Shown in pieces: positions 16,227 through 23,684 of a DNA stretch of 64,000 bases; positions within the stretch are counted from its first letter, which is position 1, and the number at the start of each line of letters is the position of its first letter. The translations under genes were made by a program, and so were the position numbers. The stretch spans positions 310,001-374,000 of the forward strand of contig NZ_CP136562.1 in NCBI RefSeq assembly GCF_018215265.2. The letters are read 5' to 3'. A model generated the notes under the pieces. It saw nothing but the letters and a program-made list of their open reading frames with translations, did not search any database and was not told where the DNA came from. The DNA is from Paenarthrobacter sp. GOM3. Its GTDB lineage: Bacteria; Actinomycetota; Actinomycetes; Actinomycetales; Micrococcaceae.

Positions 16227-16490
16227 CTACTGCTTTGCGCCCAGGCGCTTGGCTTTCGGGTGCCGGACGGGGCGCGGCTTGGGAAGGAAACGCCCCAATC
16301 GGCCATGTGGTGCTCCGCCTGCCAGTGGCACTGGGTCATTCAGCTCCCCGGTGTCCAGCTCCCCGGTGTCAAGGGATGAATCCAGCAGGCTCGGCGGCTT
16401 GGGCACGCGGGCCAGCAGCAGGCAGACCACGGTCAGCCATGCCACAGCGGCGGTCAACACTTCCGCCCACACCCACTCGCCAAGGTCCAT
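16227..16490 (-). CDS. Small membrane protein with a tandem repeat, hypothetical
   Basis: An 87-residue protein with one N-terminal membrane helix (VLTAAVAWLTVVCLLLARV, residues 11-29), an acidic spacer and a strongly basic, Pro-rich tail (RFLPKPRPVRHPKAKRLG). The spacer has LDTGELDTGEL, encoded by a perfect 15-base tandem duplication at 16341-16370. No ribosome site is obvious. The opposite-strand frames here lack motifs. Function unknown; the basic tail may contact phospholipid or nucleic acid. Confidence 0.58.
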   Translation of the reverse strand: MDLGEWVWAEVLTAAVAWLTVVCLLLARVPKPPSLLDSSLDTGELDTGELNDPVPLAGGAPHGRLGRFLPKPRPVRHPKAKRLGAKQ

Positions 16491-16521
16491 GGATTGATCT
16501 TATGGCCCAACCACCCATTAT

Positions 16522-16537
16522 TGTAAGTAGCCTTACT
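16522..16537. promoter_or_regulatory. Inverted repeat in divergent region, possible operator
   Basis: TGTAAGTAGCCTTACT contains the inverted half-sites GTAAG and CTTAC, four bases apart. It lies between the small membrane protein (start 16490, minus) and the spermidine synthase-like gene (start 16597, plus). The spacing and half-sites match the palindrome at 659-674. Confidence 0.4.
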
Positions 16538-16596
16538 ACTCAGGTGGCTGTGGGGCTCCACTAGGCTGGAAGCATGACTGAGGCAGGGCGGACGTA

Positions 16597-17484
16597 GTGG
16601 CAAAACGCGGCAGGGTGAGTAAGTCGCAAAGGTCGACGGCGGGAGTCGTCGAGGTGCCTTCCGGCGCCCGTCCCGATGGTCCGGTGGAGGGTGTTTACTA
16701 CATCGACACTGGCGACTGCGAGCTGATCCAGGACCAGGACAACTCCAACGGTTGGCTGCTGAAAATCAATGGCGTGATGAGCTCGCACATCGACCTCGCC
16801 GATCCGCTCTTCCTGGATTTCGAATACATGCGCTGGATCGCAGCCCTGGTCGAATCGCGCTGGCCCAGGGAGCAGAAACCCAAACTGCGGGCGCTGCACC
16901 TGGGCGGGGGAGCGTGTTCCATGGCCCGGTACTTCCACGCCGCCTATCCCGAGGCGCGGCAGGTGGTGGTTGAGCTTGATGGCAAGCTCGCCGAATATGT
17001 TCGTGGTTGGTTCGAGCTGCCCAAGGCGCCGCTGCTGCGGATCCGGGTTGGCGAAGCGAGGCAGGTGACGGAGTCCCTCACCCCCGACACCCGCGACCTC
17101 ATCATCCGCGACGTTTTTGCCGGAGCCTTCACGCCCCGTGCCCTGACAACGCGTGAATTCACGGCCCACGCGGACGCGGTACTCGCCGCGGACGGCCTGT
17201 ATGTGGTCAACTCCGGCGACGCCCCGGACCTGAAGAATGCCCGTGCCGATGCCGCAACCATCGCGGACACTTTTGAGCACACCATGATCATCGCCGACCC
17301 CGCCATGCTCAAAGGCCGACGCTACGGCAACATGATCATGGCAGGCAGCCACGTGCCGTTCGGAGACGACCCCACCCTTGCCAGGCGGCTTCTGGGCGGC
17401 GGCGTTCCAGCCCACATCTGGGACGATGCCCAAGTGCGCGCCTTCGCGGCCGGGACTCCGGTGCGCCACGATCCGACGAGCTGA
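16597..17484 (+). CDS. Spermidine synthase-like protein (SAM-fold)
   Basis: A 295-residue protein with the polyamine-synthase fold: CELIQDQDNSNGWLLKINGV near the N terminus, the nucleotide motif ALHLGGGACSMARYF (99-113), acidic VVVELDGKLAEYVR (Glu126), and LIIRDVFAGAFTPRALTTRE where Asp172 takes the catalytic position. Actinobacterial relatives are called putative spermidine synthases, but they lack an N-terminal decarboxylase partner and their product is unproven. Start GTG 16597 follows GGGCGG. No other polyamine gene is close. A methyltransferase-like role is possible. Confidence 0.82.
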   Translation: MAKRGRVSKSQRSTAGVVEVPSGARPDGPVEGVYYIDTGDCELIQDQDNSNGWLLKINGVMSSHIDLADPLFLDFEYMRWIAALVESRWPREQKPKLRALHLGGGACSMARYFHAAYPEARQVVVELDGKLAEYVRGWFELPKAPLLRIRVGEARQVTESLTPDTRDLIIRDVFAGAFTPRALTTREFTAHADAVLAADGLYVVNSGDAPDLKNARADAATIADTFEHTMIIADPAMLKGRRYGNMIMAGSHVPFGDDPTLARRLLGGGVPAHIWDDAQVRAFAAGTPVRHDPTS

Positions 17485-17504
17485 GCTTTTGTACAAAACT
17501 CCGG

Positions 17505-17702
17505 TCAGTTGCGGCTGAGGGAGCTGTTCCACGCCTCCCATAGGTGTGCGTAACGGCCGCCATGCGCCAAAAGCTCCCCGTGGGGACACGACTCGACTGC
17601 TTCCAGGGCGCGCCTGAGCTCTTCGGGTGCGGTGCCCGGTTTGGCGAGCAGGAGGTCCTCGGCAAGCGTGCCGGAGAAGTCGTGCACCTCCTGGTTGCCG
17701 AC
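17505..17702 (-). pseudogene. Internally deleted ABC exporter ATPase (CydD/CydC-like) remnant
   Basis: The minus strand encodes VGNQEVHDFSGTLAEDLLLA, KPGTAPEELRRALEAV and then, after a short ESCPHGE, LLAHGGRYAHLWEAWNSSL. The first part is the Q-loop region of an ABC exporter nucleotide-binding domain; the last is its extreme C terminus. The signature (LSGGQ), Walker B and H-loop that should lie between are gone, as are the whole membrane domain and Walker A. This is the scar of an internal deletion joining two parts of one gene. It cannot be functional. Confidence 0.6.
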
Positions 17703-17781
17703 TCGGTGGCCGCTTACTCTGGCGGAATTAAAAAGTGGCCGGGCCTGGGGGCGGTCGCAAGTGCCACAGTTCCAGAAGTCG

Positions 17782-18756
17782 CTATAAGCCCGTCTGGCTG
17801 ACCCCGTATTCGGCCTGCTCGGGTGTGAAGCCCTCGAACAACAACTGATCTATCAGGCCAGCCCGAGAGAAAGAGCTGAACTGCAAATAGCTCTTGGCCT
17901 TCTTGGCGGCCTGTTCGTTCCAGTCGACCTTAACGTGGTCTGCGGCCCACGTTGCATCTTCTGCGGAGTACTTCTCAAACTCAAGTTGCTCGATGAGCCC
18001 GGGGTAGGAGAAAGCTGTGAAGTTGAGGTAGCTGGCTGCTTTCCGCAGAGCGTTCTGTTGGCTCACAGTTCCCGCAGCCGCCTTTGCTGCTGCATCGGCC
18101 GCTGCTTTTGCTGCTGCGTCAGCGTCCGCCGAGGCCTTTGCTGCTGCATCCGCGGCTGCTTTTGCTGCTGCGTCCGCCTCTGCTTTTGCCTTGGCGCTGG
18201 CTTCCGTTTCGGCCTTAGCTGCCGCAGTAGCTTGCGCCTTCGCGGCGGCCTCCGCGTCAGCTTTGGCCTTCAATTCTGCGTCCACCTTCGCTTTCGCCGC
18301 CGCTGCTGCTTCCTTTTCCACCGCAGTTTCAGTCGAATTCGAAGGCGAAGCCGAAACTGAGACAGAGTCGTGCTTGCTGGAGGCGATTGGAACGGTCCTT
18401 GAAACGGAACCAATGACTGCGGCATTCGTAGCAATGCCTAGGAGCACGAAAACACCCGTGACAATGAGTGCTACCGTCTTGTGCTTCCTATAACCCTCCA
18501 GAGCAAATCCTCGCTTGTCCCGGGTGTGGTTAACCAGTATCAGGATCAGGTCGACGAGAGCCCATAGGCCCAGCCCGCCAAAGGTAATCAGTTTGAGAAT
18601 CCCCGTTCCGACCTTTCCTAAGTAGAACCGGTCGACACCGAACACGCCGAGTAGGAGCGATAACAACCAAGTGACGAGGAACGACTTATTGCCGTGAGGT
18701 GGCTGCCCGGAGCCCTGAGTAGGAGGATACGGGGCGGGGTAGGGATTTTGATTCAT
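17782..18756 (-). CDS. TM2-domain and Ltp-repeat membrane protein
   Basis: A 324-residue protein from ATG 18756 with AAGGGA upstream. Residues 1-23 are Pro/Gln-rich; 25-72 are a TM2 domain (LLGVFGVDRFYLGKVGTG, GLWALVDLILIL); a third helix is at 95-115. Residues 147-228 are an Ala/Lys/Asp/Glu tract of KAxADA-type repeats, probably a long helix, and two Ltp modules follow at 236-276 (ALRKAASYLNFTAFSYPGLI) and 284-322 (AKKAKSYLQFSSFSRAGLID). Ltp modules occur in host-surface lipoproteins, including a phage superinfection-exclusion protein. Here they would sit beyond a helical spacer. The biological role is unknown. Confidence 0.85.
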   Translation of the reverse strand: MNQNPYPAPYPPTQGSGQPPHGNKSFLVTWLLSLLLGVFGVDRFYLGKVGTGILKLITFGGLGLWALVDLILILVNHTRDKRGFALEGYRKHKTVALIVTGVFVLLGIATNAAVIGSVSRTVPIASSKHDSVSVSASPSNSTETAVEKEAAAAAKAKVDAELKAKADAEAAAKAQATAAAKAETEASAKAKAEADAAAKAAADAAAKASADADAAAKAAADAAAKAAAGTVSQQNALRKAASYLNFTAFSYPGLIEQLEFEKYSAEDATWAADHVKVDWNEQAAKKAKSYLQFSSFSRAGLIDQLLFEGFTPEQAEYGVSQTGL

Positions 18757-18846
18757 GAGAGTCCCTTCGAAAGGACACTTTAATGATGTGCGATGAGAAG
18801 TGGATGAGGCGGCGTGCATCCATAAAAAGGATGAGTGCCGAACCCG

Positions 18847-18902
18847 CCTCTGGCAGGTGACATCCCGTCTGCTGGGGGTGACATGATCACTTCCGCCAGA
18901 GG
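18847..18902. repeat. Inverted repeat upstream of the TM2-Ltp gene
   Basis: CCTCTGGC (18847-18854) and GCCAGAGG (18895-18902) are perfect inverted arms, with two GGTGACAT copies inside. It could be a leader structure or operator for the TM2-Ltp gene, which starts 91 bases downstream on the minus strand. Confidence 0.35.
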
Positions 18903-19009
18903 GTCACGTGCAGCGATGCCCATAATGCGGATGTTACACCGACTCGTCGAACATAAACCCCATTAGTTGATGGGAATTTCGCCTGATTCCGAAAGGTAGT
19001 TGCCGCCAC

Positions 19010-19906
19010 TTATCCAGCCCCCAGCAGCTCCTCCCGTCGGCCCTCCGTCTCCTCGCGCAAGGCCTGCACGACGGCGGCTACCGCGGGGCGGCGCATGGAG
19101 TCAGGGCGGAGGACCATCCAGTAGGGCAGGAGCTCGGCGAAGTCCGAGGGCAGGAGCCTGACCAGGTCCTCATGCCGGTCGGCCATGAAGCAGGGGAGGA
19201 ACCCGATGCCGGCCCCGGCCCGGGTGGCCTCGACATGGACGAACACGTTGGTTGAACTCAGGCCGTCGCGCATGGTCGGGACGAGCCTCCGGGGTGCATC
19301 CAGATCGTCCACTTGGAGCATGGAATCCACAAAGTAGACCAGTTGGTGCTGCGTGAGTTCCTCGATGCTCCCGGGCGTCCCGTGATCCGAAAGGTAGGTG
19401 CGGGACGCGTACATTCCCAGCCGGTACTCGCCCAGCCTGATCGCTTCGGCCCGGTGCACCTGCGGCGTCCCCACCACCACTTCGATGTCCAGGCCGGATC
19501 GTTGCTGCAGTGCCCGACGCGTCACGGTGACGATCTCCACGCTGAGCCCGGGGTGCTCCCGTCTCAGTCGCGCCACGGCAGGTGCGGCGATGTATGCGCT
19601 GAAGCCGTCTGTCGCGGTCATGCGTACGACGCCGGTGATGGGGTCCGGCGCGCGGTCGCTGGGTCCCAGCGCACCCACCGCAGCTTCGATCCGTTCTGCG
19701 ACCAGTACGGCTTGGGCACCCAGCTCAGTCACTTCCCAGCCGCCGGCAGCACGCGCCAGGACCCTGCCGCCCAGCGCCTTTTCCAGCGCCGCTATCCTGC
19801 GCGAGACGGTGGTGTGGTTCAGTCCCAAGGCTTGGGCCGCCGTCGTGAATTTTCCTGAACGTGAGACGGCGAGGAAGATGAGGAGGTCGTCCGGGTTGGG
19901 ATTCAT
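19010..19906 (-). CDS. LysR family regulator
   Basis: A 298-residue LysR-type regulator. The winged helix is at residues 3-62 (PDDLLIFLAVSRSGKFTTAA, LGLNHTTVSRRIAALEKALG), followed by an effector domain of the short NodD-like group (VRMTATDGFSAYIAAPAVAR, EYRLGMYASRTYLSDHG). It is divergent from the MHS symporter and dehydrogenase genes and probably activates them when a hydroxy- or keto-acid is present. Inverted repeats at 19922-19952 in the shared promoter region are candidate binding sites. The start ATG 19906 agrees with the usual N terminus. Confidence 0.92.
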   Translation of the reverse strand: MNPNPDDLLIFLAVSRSGKFTTAAQALGLNHTTVSRRIAALEKALGGRVLARAAGGWEVTELGAQAVLVAERIEAAVGALGPSDRAPDPITGVVRMTATDGFSAYIAAPAVARLRREHPGLSVEIVTVTRRALQQRSGLDIEVVVGTPQVHRAEAIRLGEYRLGMYASRTYLSDHGTPGSIEELTQHQLVYFVDSMLQVDDLDAPRRLVPTMRDGLSSTNVFVHVEATRAGAGIGFLPCFMADRHEDLVRLLPSDFAELLPYWMVLRPDSMRRPAVAAVVQALREETEGRREELLGAG

Positions 19907-19921
19907 ATCTGCAATTCTGCA

Positions 19922-19952
19922 CACCTAAGGTGCCTTATTGGTCATTGAGGCA
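19922..19952. promoter_or_regulatory. Inverted repeats, candidate LysR binding region
   Basis: CACCTAAGGTG (19922-19932) is a perfect 11-base palindrome, and TGCCT (19931) with AGGCA (19948-19952) forms a second, overlapping inverted repeat. Both lie just upstream of the LysR start and about 90 bases before the MHS transporter. Confidence 0.4.
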
Positions 19953-20043
19953 TAACGAATCTGCGGCAATACTCAGTGGAGCATTTCGTGTTGTGGATCA
20001 CATCACGTTCAAAAGGGTCAAAGAGGACACTGAGGAGATGGAT

Positions 20044-21435
20044 ATGAGCGTAGAGCAGCGCTCCGCATCAAGAGCCGGGAAAGATGCCGGCAAAGGCTCC
20101 GGCCTGAAGAAGATCGTCGCAGCCTCAATGGTGGGCACGGTGGTGGAGTGGTACGAGTTCTTCCTCTACGCCACCGCGGCAACCCTGGTCTTCGGCAAGT
20201 ACTTCTTCCCGAGCACCGGCAACGAGCTTGACGGCATCATCCAGGCCTTCATTACCTATGCGGTGGGCTTCGTCGCCCGGCCGCTGGGCGGCATCGTCTT
20301 CGGCCAGATCGGCGACAAACTGGGCCGCAAGCCCACGCTGCAGCTGACCATCGTGATCGTCGGCGTCTCCACGTTCCTCATGGGCTGCCTCCCCGGCTTC
20401 GCGGACGTCGGTTACTGGGCTCCCGCCATGCTGGTGGCGCTCCGCTTCATCCAGGGCTTCGCACTCGGTGGCGAGTGGGGTGGCGCGGTGCTGCTGGTGG
20501 CTGAACACAGCCCCAACAAATCCCGTGGCTTCTGGTCATCCTGGCCGCAGGCGGCAGTGCCCGTTGGCAACCTCCTGGCCACCTTGGTCCTCTTCGTCAT
20601 GTCCACCATGCTCAGCAGCGAGGCCTTCCTCGGCTGGGGCTGGCGCGTAGCTTTCTGGCTCTCCGCAGTGATCGTGTTCGTCGGCTACTACATCCGCACC
20701 CACGTCACCGAGGCACCCATCTTCCTTGAAGCCAAGGCGCAGGTGGAGGAGTCCAAAGCCATCAGCTACGGCGTCGGCGAGGTCATCCGCAAGTACCCCA
20801 AGGGCATCCTCCAGGCCATGGGCCTCCGGTTCGCGGAGAACATCATGTACTACCTCGTGGTGAGCTTCGCGATCGTCTATCTCAAGAGCGTCCACAAGTA
20901 CGACACCTCATCGCTCCTGCTGGCACTCTTGATCGCCCACGTCATCCACTTCCTGATCATTCCGCAAATCGGACGACTCGTGGACTCGTGGGGACGCAAG
21001 CCCGTGTACCTGATCGGTGCCATCACCGGCGCAACCTGGCCGTTCTTCGCCTTCCCAATGTTCGACACCAAGAACGCCGTGGTCATCGTGCTCGCCGTGA
21101 CCATCGGCCTGTGCCTGCACGCCTTCATGTACGCAGGTCAGCCGGCCATCATGTCCGAGCTTTTCCCCACCCGCATGCGCTACTCGGGCGTCTCGCTCGG
21201 CTCGCAGGTCACCTCGATCTTCGCCGGCTCACTCGCACCGCTGCTGGCAACCCAGTGGCTGAAGGACACTGGCTCCTGGCTCCCCACAGCCATCTACCTT
21301 GTGGTCGCCTGCGCCATCACCACCGTCGCAGTGATCTCGCTCAAGGAGACCAAGGGCATCGCCCTGGAGGAAGTTGACCAAGCCGACGCCGAGCGGCACG
21401 GCCTGACGACTGCCTCCACCACCTCGAAAGGCTGA
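20044..21435 (+). CDS. MFS transporter, metabolite:H+ symporter (MHS) family
   Basis: A 463-residue, 12-helix proton symporter. KIVAASMVGTVVEWYEFFLY at the start of helix 1 is the MHS signature; GGIVFGQIGDKLGRKPTLQ is the loop 2-3 motif; RFIQGFALGGEWGGAVLLV and PTRMRYSGVSLGSQV are also typical. The family imports dicarboxylates, hydroxy acids, shikimate or betaines. ATG 20044 is chosen because GAGGAG lies six bases before it, whereas ATG 20038 would touch it. It is followed at four bases by a 3-hydroxybutyrate-type dehydrogenase, so 3-hydroxybutyrate or a similar acid is the likely substrate. Confidence 0.92.
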   Translation: MSVEQRSASRAGKDAGKGSGLKKIVAASMVGTVVEWYEFFLYATAATLVFGKYFFPSTGNELDGIIQAFITYAVGFVARPLGGIVFGQIGDKLGRKPTLQLTIVIVGVSTFLMGCLPGFADVGYWAPAMLVALRFIQGFALGGEWGGAVLLVAEHSPNKSRGFWSSWPQAAVPVGNLLATLVLFVMSTMLSSEAFLGWGWRVAFWLSAVIVFVGYYIRTHVTEAPIFLEAKAQVEESKAISYGVGEVIRKYPKGILQAMGLRFAENIMYYLVVSFAIVYLKSVHKYDTSSLLLALLIAHVIHFLIIPQIGRLVDSWGRKPVYLIGAITGATWPFFAFPMFDTKNAVVIVLAVTIGLCLHAFMYAGQPAIMSELFPTRMRYSGVSLGSQVTSIFAGSLAPLLATQWLKDTGSWLPTAIYLVVACAITTVAVISLKETKGIALEEVDQADAERHGLTTASTTSKG

Positions 21436-21439
21436 TTTG

Positions 21440-22189
21440 ATGGACAACTCCTTGAACGGACGCAAAGCATTGGTGACCGGCGGTGCGAGCGGAATCGGGG
21501 CAGCCTGCGCCCGGGCGCTCGCCGCCCGTGGGGCGAAAGTTGTAGTGGCCGACGTCGATGCCTCCGGAGCTGCCGCCCTCGCCGATGAGCTGGGCGGCAC
21601 GGCGTGGACGGTGGACCTCCTGGACGTCGACGCACTGGCGGCCCTGAGCCTGGACTGCGACATCCTGGTCAACAACGCGGGCATCCAGAAAGTTGCACCG
21701 ATCGAGGAGTTCGAACCCGCGGAGTTCCGGCGGATCCTGGCCCTGATGCTGGAGGCGCCGTTCCTCCTCATCAGGGCCGCGCTCCCGCACATGTACGCCA
21801 ACGGGTTCGGCCGGATCATCAATATCTCCTCGGTCCACGGACTCCGGGCGTCGGCATATAAGAGCGCGTACGTGTCCGCCAAGCACGGCCTTGAGGGGCT
21901 CAGCAAGGTCACTGCCTTGGAAGGCGGCGAGCACGGGGTCACCTCCAACTGCATCAACCCCGGCTATGTCCGGACGCCTTTGGTGGAGCGGCAAATTGCC
22001 GACCAGGCCCGGCTCCATGGCATTCCGGAAGCCGAGGTCCTGGCCAGGGTGATGCTGACGGAATCGGCAGTGAAACGGCTGGTAGAGGTGGAGGAAGTTG
22101 CGTCGCTGGCAGCCTGGATGGCCTCCGACGACGCCGGTATGGTCACCGGCGCGAGCTACACCATGGACGGTGGGTGGTCGGCCAGGTAG
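21440..22189 (+). CDS. Short-chain dehydrogenase, 3-hydroxybutyrate dehydrogenase-like
   Basis: A 249-residue classical SDR. TGGASGIG (13-20) is the NAD-binding motif, NNAG is at 78-81, and the catalytic Ser131 (INISSVHG), Tyr144 and Lys148 (SAYVSAKHG) are all present. The pattern of a short TVDLLDVDAL region and VNNAGIQKVAPIEEF, with NCINPGYVRTPLVERQI near the C terminus, is very like D-3-hydroxybutyrate dehydrogenases, which oxidise 3-hydroxybutyrate to acetoacetate. It lies in one transcript with the MHS symporter under the divergent LysR regulator. A stem-loop terminator follows at 22206. Confidence 0.88.
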   Translation: MDNSLNGRKALVTGGASGIGAACARALAARGAKVVVADVDASGAAALADELGGTAWTVDLLDVDALAALSLDCDILVNNAGIQKVAPIEEFEPAEFRRILALMLEAPFLLIRAALPHMYANGFGRIINISSVHGLRASAYKSAYVSAKHGLEGLSKVTALEGGEHGVTSNCINPGYVRTPLVERQIADQARLHGIPEAEVLARVMLTESAVKRLVEVEEVASLAAWMASDDAGMVTGASYTMDGGWSAR

Positions 22190-22205
22190 ACCCCCGGCGA
22201 GATGC

Positions 22206-22246
22206 CAGTTAATGCCAATGTTCGACGCGAACATTGGCATTAACTG
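22206..22246. terminator. 19-bp perfect hairpin, convergent terminator (copy 1 of a repeated element)
   Basis: CAGTTAATGCCAATGTTCG (22206-22224) pairs perfectly with 22228-22246 across a three-base loop. It lies between convergent genes ending at 22189 (+) and 22270 (-). The arms are almost identical to those at 23626-23666. Confidence 0.75.
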
Positions 22247-22269
22247 TAGTTTCGGCGGTCAGAGCCGGG

Positions 22270-22647
22270 CTAGCTTTCGCCGCCGATGATCGCCTCGGCG
22301 TTCTCGTAGGCCCAAGTGACCAGTGGAATGAGGTGGCCGGTAAGCTCCCGGCCGCGGTCGGTCAGGCTGTAATCCACCCGGGGCGGGATGACAGGCTGGG
22401 CGTCGCGGCGGACGAGGCCGTCCTTTTCGAGTGTTTTCAGGGTTTGGGCCAGCATTTTCTCGCTGATCCCGTCTGCCCGGCGTCGAAGTTCGCTCCATCG
22501 CTGTTCGCCCTCGGAGAGTGACAGCAGAATGAGCACGCCCCACTTGCTCGTGATGTGGTCCAGGACGGTGCGGCTGGGACAGCCGGCGGGAAACACGCCG
22601 TCGGCGATGCTCGCTGGAAGCGGAGCGGGGGCGGTACTTACTTTCAT
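22270..22647 (-). CDS. HxlR family regulator with a conserved N-terminal cysteine
   Basis: A 125-residue winged-helix regulator. CPSRTVLDHITSKWGVLILL and RWSELRRRADGISEKMLAQT followed by LEKDGLVRRDAQPVIPPRVD are HxlR hallmarks. Cys23 is in the place of the redox or electrophile-sensing cysteine of HypR/YodB-type members. It is divergent from a quinone-reductase-like gene at 22749, the standard arrangement for detoxification of quinones or diamide, so it likely controls that gene and itself. A repeat AGTAC-n15-GTACT sits in the divergent region at 22651-22675. Confidence 0.92.
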   Translation of the reverse strand: MKVSTAPAPLPASIADGVFPAGCPSRTVLDHITSKWGVLILLSLSEGEQRWSELRRRADGISEKMLAQTLKTLEKDGLVRRDAQPVIPPRVDYSLTDRGRELTGHLIPLVTWAYENAEAIIGGES

Positions 22648-22650
22648 GTC

Positions 22651-22675
22651 AGTACCTTACCTTAAAGTGCGTACT
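22651..22675. promoter_or_regulatory. Candidate HxlR operator
   Basis: AGTAC at 22651 and GTACT at 22671 are inverted half-sites 20 bases apart centre to centre, just upstream of the HxlR ATG (22647) and 73 bases before the quinone-reductase ATG. GTACT-based palindromes are common HxlR sites. Confidence 0.45.
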
Positions 22676-22748
22676 CTCTTTTGGGAAGTTTCTGGATTGG
22701 TGGCTCGTTGACCAGCATGACAGAGCAAAAACCTTGGAGAGGAACACC

Positions 22749-23609
22749 ATGAGCATCGTCATCACTGGAGCAACCGGACAGCTGGGCCGTCACGTAGTAG
22801 AGGCACTCCTGGAGCGCAACGTCCCCGCGGAAACCATCATTGCTGCAGGCCGTTCGATCGAGAAGCTGGCCGATTTCGCGGACCAAGGCGTTCAGGTCAG
22901 GGCAATGGATTACGAAGACGCCTCTTCCGTTGCAGAAGCACTGAAAGGTGCCAACAAGGTCCTGCTGATCTCCGGCAGCGCCGTGGGCCAGCGCGTGGAG
23001 CAGCACCGTACAGTGATCGAAGCAGCCAAGGCGGAAGGCGTGGAGCTTCTCGCTTACACCAGCATCGCCAACGCCGAAACCACCGGAATGAAACTTGCGG
23101 CCGAGCACAAGGCTACCGAGGCCATCCTCAAGGAGTCCGGCGTCCCGTTCGTGCTCCTGCGGAACGGCTGGTACTTGGAGAACTACACCGAGCACCTGCC
23201 GGGCACGCTGGCCCAGGGGGCGCTTGCGGGTAGCGCAGGAAATGGCAAGGTCAGTGGTGCAACCCGCGCCGACTATGCTCATGCGGCTGCAGCTGTCCTG
23301 GTCGCTGACAACCAGGCAGGAAAGGTGTACGAGCTCGGTGGAGACCACGCTTTCACCCTGGAGGAGCTCGCTGCTGAAATCACCGCCGCTTCCGGCCAAA
23401 CCATCACTTACAACAACCTGCCCGCGGCTGAGTACGCGGGGCTGCTGACAAGCGTTGGCGTTCCGGAAGCCTTCGCGGAGATCCTGGCCGACTCCGATCT
23501 GGGCATTGCCCGGGGAGATCTCCTGGTGACCGGCGGCGACCTGAGCAAGCTGATCGGACGCCCGTCTACCCCCTTGGCCGACGCCATCCGTTCCGCCGCC
23601 ACCGCCTAG
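22749..23609 (+). CDS. NAD(P)H:quinone oxidoreductase, NmrA-like (QOR2/YtfG type)
   Basis: A 286-residue atypical SDR. SIVITGATGQLGRHVVEALL is the nucleotide-binding start; VLLISGSAVGQRVEQHRTVI, LLAYTSIANAE and FVLLRNGWYLENYTEHLPG are characteristic of the E. coli YtfG (QorB) group, which reduces quinones with NADPH. It lacks the catalytic Tyr-Lys pair of classical SDRs, as expected for NmrA-like proteins. ATG 22749 is preceded by TTGGAGAGGAA. It is divergent from the HxlR regulator gene and ends before the second repeated hairpin. Confidence 0.9.
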   Translation: MSIVITGATGQLGRHVVEALLERNVPAETIIAAGRSIEKLADFADQGVQVRAMDYEDASSVAEALKGANKVLLISGSAVGQRVEQHRTVIEAAKAEGVELLAYTSIANAETTGMKLAAEHKATEAILKESGVPFVLLRNGWYLENYTEHLPGTLAQGALAGSAGNGKVSGATRADYAHAAAAVLVADNQAGKVYELGGDHAFTLEELAAEITAASGQTITYNNLPAAEYAGLLTSVGVPEAFAEILADSDLGIARGDLLVTGGDLSKLIGRPSTPLADAIRSAATA

Positions 23610-23625
23610 GAAGTCCGCGAGATGA

Positions 23626-23666
23626 CAGTTAATGCCAATGTTCTGCGTGAACATTGGCATTAACTG
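23626..23666. terminator. 18-bp hairpin, convergent terminator (copy 2 of a repeated element)
   Basis: CAGTTAATGCCAATGTTC (23626-23643) pairs with 23649-23666 over a five-base loop. The arms are identical in sequence to those of copy 1 at 22206-22246; the flanking GAGATG is also shared. It separates the convergent quinone-reductase and permease genes. Confidence 0.75.
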
Positions 23667-23684
23667 CTCTCTCGGCGCAGGGAA

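Noticed and set aside
17782..18756. Ltp modules as evidence of a prophage
   Set aside because: No phage structural, integrase or lysis genes lie around; the TM2-Ltp gene is isolated.
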